A stretch of DNA of 30,287 nt, from NCBI GenBank assembly GCA_036897095.1, contig JAYMSP010001624.1, forward strand, positions 1-30,287. The letters are read 5' to 3'. The position numbers were made by a program, and so were the translations under genes. The notes below the pieces were generated by a model, which saw only the letters and a program-made list of their open reading frames with translations, ran no database searches and had not been told where the DNA came from. The DNA comes from Plantago elongata. Its lineage: Eukaryota; Streptophyta; Magnoliopsida; Lamiales; Plantaginaceae. Positions 1-8,539 of this stretch are shown in pieces (the stretch's first letter is position 1; every line of letters begins with the position of its first letter).

Positions 1-194
1 CGATCACTCTGTCGCCTTATGAATATTTAAATTAAAAAATTATAAATATTAGTAAAAAAAATTAATTTATCTTTTAAAATATTTTTAAAAATAAAATAAT
101 ATTTTTTTTAAATTACTTATTTTTTTATTTTAATATTTTAAAATTTAACGAAATAAATATGTTAATTTTTTTATTTGATGCCGGTTGCTAATCA
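1..194. other. AT-rich intergenic DNA, no gene seen
   Basis: The stretch is almost entirely A and T, with homopolymer runs and no codon-like structure on either strand. I see no gene, promoter or recognisable element in it. Confidence 0.6.
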
Positions 195-407
195 GTTACT
201 ATAAGCAAATAGAGCATGTGGTGGGCATGGTACCTCGGGCCGAGACGAAGACTCTGTGTATGTTCATATCTAACGACGACTTATTAAAATATATTTTTTT
301 GGGGGTTGTAAATAGTCACGTTACTATAAGCAAATGGAGCATGTGGTGGCCGGCCATGGTAACCTGGGCCGAGACCAAGACTTTGTGTATGTTCATATCT
401 AACGACT
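195..407 (+). repeat. Two diverged tandem copies of an ~88 bp unit upstream of the NLR gene
   Basis: A unit beginning GTTACTATAAGCAAAT and running to CATATCTAACGAC occurs at about 195-282 and again at about 320-407, an offset of 125 bp. The copies differ by scattered substitutions and a small insertion, for example GGGCATGGTACC against CGGCCATGGTAACC. The duplication lies roughly 230 bp upstream of the NLR start codon, so it may sit in that gene's promoter. Reading frames through it are accidental. Confidence 0.75.
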
Positions 408-590
408 TAGAATTTATAAACTGTGGGCAGTAGTACGTACCTACCATAATAGTACCATTTTATTAATTTGTCTCTCTACTTGACTGATTCCTTCTTACTA
501 CAAAACAAAGAAACTCACATGTTTCTTTATCATTCCCTACCTACATTAGTTAAGTGATAATGAATTCATGATCTCCAGCTTCATATACAT

Positions 591-611
591 ATGATGTGTA
601 TGTGTATGTAA
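591..611 (+). promoter_or_regulatory. Possible short upstream ORF in the NLR leader
   Basis: ATG codons at 591, 594, 600 and 606 share one frame and end at TAA 609-611, giving a six-codon peptide that stops 26 nt before the NLR start at 638. If the transcript starts upstream of 591, this would be a minimal upstream ORF able to lower translation of the receptor. The transcription start is not visible, so this is conditional. Confidence 0.35.
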
Positions 612-637
612 ATTATAGAATTAATTTCTTAAAAAAG

Positions 638-3600
638 ATGGCAGATGCTGCGATTGGGTTGTTAGTGAGCACGGCTCAGATTCTGGTAACACATTACAGC
701 AATCTGATATCAGGTGAGAAAGAGCAACTGTATGGGTTGACCAAAGAACTTAATCAACTCAAGGCGTTAATGGAAGATGCATCTCGAGATCGGAACACAC
801 AGAGCAGAAGCTTTCAAGAGTGGTTGAGGCACATCAGAGAAGTCGTGCTGCACGTGGAAGACACACTTGCATATTGCTACACACAGGCAGCAGCAGAGAG
901 CGCAAGCAGCAACTGGTTGTATAGATTCATAAATGGCAAAAAAGTCACCCTTGCTGAACAGGTTATAACCCTTAGGGAGAAAAGGGTTCAACCTGCTCTC
1001 GCTTACTTGAAAGATCAGATGTCTAGGCCTGATGATATTTCCATTATCACACCTACTCCTGAATCATCCGTACGGACCATACCAGAACTCACAACCAACA
1101 TTACAAGAAAGGTACATCCGCACAAAAACTTACTCAAGTTTATATGCAGTTTAAATTTCATTCATACTTCATACTCATTCAAACTCAATTCCATACGTAT
1201 ATAATACATACTTCATACTCATTCAAATTCAATTTGATACCTATTTTTGTCACTTTTTAAGTGAAAGTAACACAAACAACAATAAAGAAGGTTTTAAGGC
1301 TGTGTAATAGATTTAAAAAAGCGATATCCAACAATCTCAAATCATTAAGTTATTAAAGTTTACAAGCAATACCATAGAGTCATAGAGTGACTGTATGTCC
1401 TATTAAATGTTGATAAATCGCGCTGACGCAAGTTCGTGTTTGAAATCCCCACTCACATTAGGAAGTAGGAAGGAAAAAATCGTAAAAAGGTAGGGTGGTA
1501 TAGTGAAAGAAGATTACGAGATTATTGTTGTCGTGGTCTTGTGGAATTGACTAATGAGAATTCATCAATTATGGAAGACATTTTTATTTTGTTATTTCAC
1601 TAATAAGAATTCATCAAATGTAAAGAGATAGGGTGGTCCAGTAAAACTTACCTGGATATGGATCCTGCTTGGATCAATAATAGCACTAGGAACTTCTGAC
1701 CCAAGCCTCCTCAATAACTTGATACATCTCATTCATGCTTAGAACCCTCAAGAGATGAGGCCGAGGCCGTTGAATCAAATTGTCCGCCCTGTTGATCCAA
1801 ACTCAAGTTATTCATCATTCCATTAGTTAACAATCAGAAAGTCAGGGACACACAATAAATTGAGAATGGATCCCCAAACTACAACATAATTAGCAACAAA
1901 AAAAAACAAATTAACACAACAGCAATTCAGAGAAATCAATTCATTATACTAGAGTCTCATCTGCAGAACTCCAAATAATCCTACAATTATATATACACAC
2001 ATAGGCTTATCATATAATCACCTTGCTAGTTGAGCTACTTTGATTAATTGCTGATAAGCAAATTACATATAGACATGAAGAAAAAGAACTCATGGTTAAG
2101 AGCACAAGTAGCAATTCTATGTAATACTGTAGCTGGGGCACATATTATGTTTTCTGGCTTATGCTTTTTGACAGCTATCTGACATTGGGTCTATTGGGAT
2201 CTAAAAATATTTTCTGATGAACGTATGGAAACCCTCTTTGAATTTGCCTAAGATCTTTGGAATTCTATTTATTTCTCTTCGGGGTGGCTTGCTTTGGTTT
2301 TGGTGCATTTCATGTGACGGGCTTATACGGTCCTGGAATATGGGCGTCCGGTCCTTTATGGACTAATCGAAAAAGTACAACCTGTAAATCCGGCGTGGGG
2401 CGTGGAAGGTTTTGACCCTTTTGTTGCGGGATGAATAGCTTCTCATCATATTGCAGCCGGTACATTGGGCATATTAGCGGGCCTATTATGCTAATTAACA
2501 CTCCTTATATTCAACTTGTTTGAGGAAAATTTACAAACAGTTGGTAGTCACGTCTGTGTAAAGGTATGAAGATAAAATATGGTTCAAGTACGTTCATTGC
2601 ATCGAAGAGACGTATACAATAAGTGGAGAATACGGATCTGTGATCAAAATAGAAAGGATTGAGAACCCCAACAAACAAATCAGTCGCACTAAGCTTGAGC
2701 CTTGAGCACATGGCACACTGAGTCACTGAAATTAGGATACAGAGAAAGCAAACCTACCCTCAACAACGGATGAGAAAGAGACCATGGAAACACTGATAAA
2801 CAACCATCTTCAACTCACCTTTGGTTGAAAATAAAGAAAGACAGTGTGAGGCTTAATAGAGAGGGCTGTTGGCGAAGGGTCCAATGGAACAAAAACAACT
2901 TTGTATATCGGTAAATCATTTTTATTTTAATGGTCCGACCACTAATCAATCAAATCCCGACCGGCACACTTTATCCTCACTCGTGTGTGGACTGGAATCT
3001 ACCCAATAGTCACTCATTCTATAATAGCTCCAGAACAACCACGTTTAACTCTATGATACTCTTAAATATATTTCTGAAAAGAAAGGTTGAGGAGTAGTGT
3101 TCTCAATCCATTTAAACTTGATGAACTTGACTTGAAATTATGGGATGTTACAGTTATATTTTAAATACCATCTTATTACATCTGCAAATTATAGGAGTAT
3201 TTTTAGAATTAAGATTAAAAATCAGATTTTTAAATTTACTTATTTTGTTTTAACGTTTAATGTTTTGAAACTACAATTTTATTTATATATATTTTATATT
3301 AGACGATGTGAAAGAGAATACACTATAAGGAAATTATAAAATGTGAGATCATGTTTCGAATCTCGATGTAATTTGATTCCTTTCTTTTAAACCCAATGTA
3401 ATTTGATTCTCTATGATATAATGAAATGTTATTGTCAAAATAAAAATAAAAATAATAATATGTTTGGGAAGTAACTTTTAAAAGTAGAAATTGAAATAAT
3501 ATGTTATTGTTAAAATTATAGGGACCAAATCGTATTATTCTATAAATTGTGAACTTGTAGTAATTTTTCCTATACATACTATATTTTCATTTTCCAGTAG

Positions 3601-6111
3601 ATAAACTCTCCCGAGAGTTGAGAAGGTCCTGAAGGTCTATACAAAAAGTAACCCGCATAATTTGTATACAATAATACATAATGTGCAAATACACAAAAAT
3701 TCACACACAAAACTGTACAATTAGTTACAATATTACATGACTTTCAGAACTGTAACAAAAACTTAGACTTTCATAAATTTCTGTATTTCTGATATATCAT
3801 TGCGATATACACCTATGAGTCAAAAAATGAAGAAAAAACATAGACAATGTTATCTGCGGTTCAATATATGTTCACCGTACTAAATATATGTGATTCGACA
3901 CAGGAATCAGAGTACATAACTCTTCGTGGGGAGGAGATGAAGAAATTAGTGGATCAGCTTAATGGTGAATCTGAGGGATCACAGAAGTTTCAAGTTGTGG
4001 CCATTGAAGGCATGGCTGGGCTGGGAAAAACAACACTGGCACTAAAGATTTATCAGGATATGAGAATGAGAGGGGAGTTCAATGTCATATGGGTTACTGT
4101 TTCTCAAAATTTGAACAAAACTGAAGTACTCCTCACCATTCTCGAAGAGTTGAAAGATGAAGAAGACCATTCTGGCAGGACTTTTGAAGAATTGTCTGAC
4201 AAAGTCCGTATACGCCTAGAAGAGAAGAAGTTTTTGATATTCTTCGATGATGTCTGGGAGAAATCGCACTGGGATGAAATTGAAAACTTATTGCCCCGTG
4301 AGGGTCATAAGAACGGGAAAGTGGTCATAACTACTCGTCACCTTGATCTGGCTAAGTATGCAAGTACAGAAACTCCCCACCGGTTGAAGTTTCTTGAGAA
4401 ACATGAGAGTTGGGAACTTCTTCGCTTAAGTATATTTGGTAATCGTGATTTCCCTCCCAGGCTGACAGAGATTGGAGAAAAGATAAGGAAAAAATGTGGT
4501 GGCGTGCCTTTCGCTATTGTTGTAATTGGGGGAGTTCTACGAAATATATTGAGAACAACTGAAGGAACCATGGAAACGAAAGAAGAATGGGAGACGGTCT
4601 TGAATAATCTAGGGGACTATCTAAATATAAAGCATAAGGACGGTTTGAAAGGATTTGGACAAGTAATGTCAATGAGTTATCAGAGTTTGAGCCAAGAATT
4701 GAAAGAGTGCTTTCTCTACTTGGGGATATTTCCAGAGGACACTGAGATCCCTGTCTGGAAATTGAGCCAGTTGTGGATTGCAGAAGGCTTTATACATCAA
4801 AAGGATCAAAGAAGCTTGGAAGAAACTGCACAACTTTATGTGAAAGAACTAATTCACAAGAACTTGCTAATTGTTGTAAAAAAGAATCCAAGTGGTAATG
4901 CTAAAACATGTCGTGTGCACGACTTGATACGCAATTTTTGCCTGAAGGAAGCATCCAGCTTATATCGAGAAATTAGATTATCTGGAGGTAGATTCGTCCC
5001 CGGGGATGATGACATAGTGGATTGTCGGCGCATTTGTATCCATTCTTCTGTAAAAGAGTACCTAAAGACGGAGCCCAACATTCAAAATGCACGTTCTTTT
5101 CTTTCTTTCTCAAAAAAGTCGGTCGACTGGGGGGATAAGGAAAAACCGGCTATCACTGCTCCTTTCCGAGTTCTCAGGGTCCTCGACGTCAGCATGGCCA
5201 TTAAGTTCCACAAATTTCCAGATGAGCTAACCCGACTTGTTCTACTCAAGTACGTTACTATCTCAGGCGTGCAGGTCGATGTTCTTCCGGACAACATCCA
5301 CAAGCTCTGGAATGTACAAACCTTGGAAGTGTACACATCTTCGTCAACACTTAAAGTCAATGCCAACATATGGAAGATGAAGCATCTTAGGCATTTCAAG
5401 ACTAAGGCATCCATCATACTGAGTAAGGGTGGAAAACATCTACGGGGTAAGGCTAACCTTCTCACACTTTATATGTTATCCCCCAAGAGCTGCAATGACA
5501 AAGTGTTCAGCAAGACGGAAAATCTCATATCATTGGGGATTCGTGGTGAATTGAGCATACTCGCGGATTCCACCTGCTTAGAGAAACTAGAAAAACTCCA
5601 AAAGCTCAAGCTCGTGAACAATTTGTCTGATCAGATGCATGAGCAAAAACCTCTGCTGCACTTTCCAGATAGGTTCCCACCAAACATAAAGATTCTTGTT
5701 TTATCAGCTACGCAAATGAAGTGGGAACAATTCTCTACATTATGCCAACTTGCTGAACTGAAGGAACTCAAACTAAAAAACAATGCCTTCAAGGGAGATC
5801 GATGGAATGCCACGGATGAAACTCACTGCTTTCCTAAGCTCGAATCCTTGGTCATTTCAAAAACAGATCTAATATCATGGGCAGCCTCAAGCAAAAACTT
5901 TCCCAGCTTGACAGATCTGATACTAAAAAACTGCATGAAACTCAGAGAGCTTCCAGAAGACTTGGTAACCAATCTTGAAGTGTTGCATATGGACATGGAA
6001 ACTGTCAACAAGCATGTAATTGATACTGCAAAGAACCTTGAGAAGGCAACGCAGAAATCTCGGAGAGATCATATAGACGAAAAGTGTCGGTTCAAGCTAG
6101 TTGCTGTCTAA
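638..6111 (+). CDS. CC-NB-ARC-LRR (CNL) disease-resistance receptor, two exons
   Basis: This is an intracellular immune receptor of the Rx-N / NB-ARC / LRR class. Exon 1 (638-1111) and exon 2 (3904-6111) join in phase 0 (AAG|gt...cag|GAA) to give 893 residues, a normal CNL length. The N-terminus is an Rx-like coiled coil (about 1-130) that begins MADA and has VEDTLA (73-78) in the EDVID position. NB-ARC motifs follow: P-loop GMAGLGKTT (194-202), kinase-2 LIFFDDVW (269-276), [18 protein letters not shown] as CGGVPFAI (about 357-364), RNBS-D region [11 protein letters not shown] (427-437), and VHD (496-498) in place of MHD. Degenerate leucine-rich repeats run from about 525 to 870. The start at 638 was chosen because it gives the MADA N-terminus; the frame is open further 5' but has no in-frame ATG there. 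No in-frame stop, frameshift or lost NB motif is seen, so I read it as intact. The pathogen recognised cannot be told from sequence. Confidence 0.93.
1648..1800 (-). pseudogene. Unidentified minus-strand exon-like fragment inside the NLR intron
   Basis: On the minus strand this stretch is markedly less AT-rich than its surroundings. It ends in a perfect plant donor context (CAG|GTAAGT, boundary near 1649). One frame opens with two ATGs and reads [19 protein letters not shown] before a TGA. A second frame reads [20 protein letters not shown] and a third, near the donor, reads [18 protein letters not shown]. The change of plausible frame and the stops suggest a decayed exon with indels. I cannot name the parent gene. 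It could be a captured gene fragment or chance. Confidence 0.35.
2128..2489 (+). pseudogene. psbB: Nuclear plastid DNA insert: decayed internal fragment of psbB (CP47)
   Basis: Read on the plus strand, this ~360 bp stretch follows plastid psbB, which encodes the CP47 chlorophyll-binding core antenna of photosystem II. Recognisable pieces include [51 protein letters not shown] and [16 protein letters not shown], corresponding roughly to residues 96-215 of the usual 508. It is broken: a Trp codon has become TGA in the ATCTGACATTGG stretch, there is a short deletion near GATGAACGT that shifts the frame, and a Gly codon has become TGA before the ASHHIAA stretch. The similarity stops abruptly at both ends. 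It is therefore a non-functional organelle-derived insert within the NLR intron. Transfer by way of mitochondrial DNA cannot be excluded. Confidence 0.9.
3603..3777 (+). mobile_element. Small non-autonomous inverted-repeat element, copy 1
   Basis: The stretch from AAACTCTCCCGAGAGTT to CTTAGACTTTCATAA matches, in reverse complement, the stretch at 20814-20997. Shared landmarks in order are AAACTCTC(C)NGAGAGT, a pentamer-rich centre with CCGCATAATT and ACAATAATA, a run of CACAAAA, and the terminal GACTTTCATAA. The two copies differ by many substitutions, so this is an old family. It has no coding capacity. It ends about 125 nt before the NLR intron acceptor. Confidence 0.7.
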
Positions 6112-6131
6112 GCAGCACATCGATCAGGCAG

Positions 6132-6286
6132 GTGAGTTGCATCAAGTACTTTTATCACCAAGTATTTCATACAATCATACTGTTTCACTAACTCCATCGG
6201 TTCGATCAAATAGGTTACCAGTTTAGTTAGTCCTCTACATTTATCTAACTTATGTCTTTCACTCTCTTCTTTTTACTGCAACGCAG
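6132..6286 (+). other. Probable intron in the NLR 3'UTR
   Basis: A donor CAG|GTGAGT at 6131/6132 and an acceptor preceded by a pyrimidine-rich tract (TTTTTACTGCAACGCAG, ending 6286) define a 155-nt intron starting 20 nt after the stop codon. Because the junction lies within 50 nt of the stop it would not be expected to trigger nonsense-mediated decay. It is predicted from splice signals only. Confidence 0.5.
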
Positions 6287-6395
6287 GCATACATCAAATA
6301 TTTGCACCATGAGCTGACACACCTTGAGAAATCTAATCATGATTATTGAAGCCCATTGTATTACTCTTCTCCAACAATATATTCAATTTGTGTAT

Positions 6396-6401
6396 AATAA
6401 A
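6396..6401 (+). terminator. Candidate NLR polyadenylation signal (AATAAA)
   Basis: An AATAAA hexamer lies 285 nt after the NLR stop codon, in a TA-rich context that follows TTGTGTAT, a composition typical of plant 3' ends. Plant polyadenylation signals are loose, so this is a candidate only. Confidence 0.4.
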
Positions 6402-6801
6402 ATGAGAATCTATAGTAAATTCTCAGTGTATGATTTGTAATATAAAACGAATTTCTCAATGCATTTGTAGTCCCTGATGCCTGGTCCTTGAAAATTTTAC
6501 ACCCCTCCTTTTTCCCATTTGCTACGGTTCCGCATATTATACGTACTTGAGAATTGAGATGAACGAAGATAGAATGGTTTCACCGATGGAAGAGTCTAAT
6601 TACGGAAAGAGTATATTACTGTATGTCTCTGTTTGTGACAATTTTTTGCTCTTAAATATAGCTTGTAAATGTTTAATTTAGAAAGAGCTCAGATTATGTT
6701 CTCTGTTCGATTTTAATAGTCATTGGAAAACAACTAATAAAGCTAGACTACCTCTCCTCTGTTCGATTTTCGTTGTGTACGAGAGATTTATATTGTAGCT
6801 G

Positions 6802-6914
6802 GGATATTTACTTTATGATTGCAATATTTATCTGGAATATTTACTTTTATGATTGCAATATTTATCTTGTATCTGTGCAGGACGGGACGCCTTGTATCTG
6901 TGCAGGACGGACGC
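6802..6914 (+). repeat. Two adjacent local tandem duplications
   Basis: GGATATTTACTTTATGATTG and the following bases (6802-6833) are repeated at 6834-6867 with only two one-base differences. Immediately afterwards CTTGTATCTGTGCAGGACGG and its continuation (6866-6890) is repeated at 6891-6914 with one base missing. The second duplication doubles the 5' end and flank of the hAT-like element that begins at 6903. Confidence 0.8.
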
Positions 6915-7532
6915 AGAATTATATGTCAGGGGTAGCGAATTTTTTTACAATAAATTTAATTAAAAAAATTTCATCACTAATGACTAATGAAAATTACGTT
7001 TTCAAAACTCATATAGTAAAAGAATAATGTTTAAACTATAATTTTTTAAATTATGTGCTCATAAAATAAAGGAATTCAACATAGCTTTATTTAGATTGAA
7101 TAAAATAAAATTTAAGTATATCAAGTAAATGAATTTACCATTAAATAGAAAAAATAAAGAAACAATTAGAGTTAAATGAAATAAAGATGAATATAAAAAT
7201 AAAGAAATAAAGTATGATTGTGAAATGTAAAATAAAAGAACTAAAAAAAAAGAGAGAAACAATAAAAAATGTTACAGAAAAATAAAGAAACAATGGAAAA
7301 TGTGAAGTAAATGAGGAGAAAAACAGGAATTTTGAACCTGTGATCAGCTGGCAAAGGAAGATTTTATGGTACATAGGTGCGACAGTTGGGCTGTGCCAGT
7401 TTTTCTCATAATTCTTTCTTGCTTATATATCACTATTTCATTAAACTTTTAGAAGGGTTATAATATACATTTCATGTCCAGAATCGAGGAGCAGCGATTG
7501 TGGCCCCTTGCGCATATGTGGGTCCGTCCCTG
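6903..7532. mobile_element. hAT-like non-autonomous element relic, ~630 bp
   Basis: The 5' end reads CAGGACGGACGCAGAAT and the 3' end, reverse complemented, reads CAGGGACGGACCCACATAT, forming imperfect terminal inverted repeats of the CAGGG(A/G)CGGA type common in plant hAT relics. The flanks TATCTGTG (6895-6902) and TATTTATG (7533-7540) match at six of eight positions, compatible with an aged 8-bp target duplication. The inside is A-rich, with a long purine run on the plus strand around 7140-7320, and has no coding capacity. Confidence 0.6.
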
Positions 7533-7540
7533 TATTTATG

Positions 7541-8371
7541 AGATTTTAACTAGCTGAATATTTTATATTTATTTACAATTTAAGATTAATTTATAGTTAA
7601 AGTAGAGAAAATTTAACCACGAAAAATTAAAGTGAAAAATTTGATCTGGAGGAGTAAGTTAAATTTATATCCTTTTTTTGTTTGGAGAAGGGGCTTTAAT
7701 TTGATTTTGAATTTTCTTTTGGAGAAAAGGTGTTTTGCACCAATTTTACAGGAAAATATGTAAAGAAAAAGCATACAATTTTTCCTATATTTATTCATAT
7801 TAGATATAAAATTAACAGTATTACAACTAAACGACATATCTTCAACCCAGAAAACAGTGATTGAACTTTCTTAAATTTGGTTCAGTCAAGCTAGATCTTT
7901 TATGGTAATTTATGGACAAAATTAATCTTTGCCTACAATATTCGCATAATTTATCTTATAAATTACATGGGTAGCTAAGTAAATAACTGGTAATTGTGAG
8001 ACTCAGGTCACAACTTAAGAGTTAGTGCGTATTATGGATTATCATTCTCTAGCATTTAAAATACTGATAAAAATAACTTTTATTCATAGTTAATACGAAC
8101 CTCCAAAAATAACACTTAATTAAACTTGCTTTATATTTCAACAACATACCTTTCCTACCAAGTAGAATCAAATGAATAAGTTGATATTAAGTAAGTGAAT
8201 AATTATTAAGAGGGAGTAAATTGGAAAAAATATGGTAAAATGTGCATGAAATTATTATTTTGCAAATTCCTATAAATTAATTAATTACTATAAGTGCATA
8301 AATGGTCACTTATTAATTAATACTTTTAGCCAGAATAGTGAGGAGAAAGATCCCATTTCCTGGAAACTGCA
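7541..8371. other. AT-rich intergenic DNA and distal MYB promoter
   Basis: No gene is seen. The only structure noted is an inverted repeat near 8276-8322 in which a TAATTAATTACTATAAGTG arm faces CACTTATTAATTAATA across a short loop, about 60 bp upstream of the MYB TATA box. Confidence 0.5.
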
Positions 8372-8384
8372 TTGTCTTTTGGTG

Positions 8385-8394
8385 TATATAAAAG
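8385..8394 (+). promoter_or_regulatory. TATA box of the MYB gene
   Basis: TATATAAAAG lies 155 nt upstream of the MYB start codon, so transcription would be expected to begin near 8415-8420. The leader then contains a CT/CA-rich part and an A-rich part. Confidence 0.7.
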
Positions 8395-8511
8395 AAGATG
8401 CCATATTCCACCACCATTAATCACCACATTTTACTCAACACTCTCATTCTCCACACTATCATTGAAACAAGAGAGAAAAAAGACATCACCAGAAGAAAGG
8501 AAAAAGAAAAG

Positions 8512-8536
8512 ATCAAATCAAATCAAATCAAATCAA
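8512..8536 (+). repeat. (ATCAA)5 microsatellite in the MYB 5'UTR
   Basis: Five perfect copies of ATCAA end 3 nt before the MYB start codon. The array is expected to be length-polymorphic and sits directly in the translation-initiation context. Confidence 0.85.
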
Positions 8537-8539
8537 AGA

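Larger units (their letters stand above)
1112..3903 (+). other. 2,792-nt NLR intron, built partly from foreign pieces
   Basis: The intron is bounded by AAG|GTACAT and CAG|GAATCA in phase 0, separating the coiled-coil exon from the NB-ARC exon. It contains a minus-strand exon-like fragment (about 1648-1800), a plastid psbB-derived fragment (about 2128-2489) and an inverted-repeat element (3603-3777). The remainder is AT-rich with no other gene that I recognise. If the intron were retained, translation from 638 would run on to a stop at 1202-1204 and yield a 188-residue protein made of the coiled-coil domain plus a short foreign tail. Confidence 0.85.

Noticed and set aside
185..433. 82-codon open frame across the duplicated block upstream of the NLR
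   Set aside because: It lacks an ATG start, and its repeated peptide simply reflects the DNA duplication.
1425..1500. AAGTTCGTGTTTGAAATCCCC, resembling a pol III B box
   Set aside because: No A box at the right distance and no A-rich tail; not enough for a SINE call.
2640..2690. A plus-strand stretch reading [16 protein letters not shown], like the start of a MADS domain
   Set aside because: Only about a dozen residues fit, the following FSKRR-type core is absent, and a stop comes soon after. Too short to claim a MADS-box remnant without a search.
3847..3903. The 19 codons before the NB-ARC exon as the true N-terminus of a CC-less receptor
   Set aside because: A CAG|GAA acceptor in phase 0 joins cleanly to the coiled-coil exon at 1111, and the 19 residues have no family similarity. 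A shorter alternative transcript is possible but unsupported.
5082..5465. 127-codon minus-strand open frame inside the NLR
   Set aside because: Shadow of the NB-ARC-LRR exon, with no independent support.
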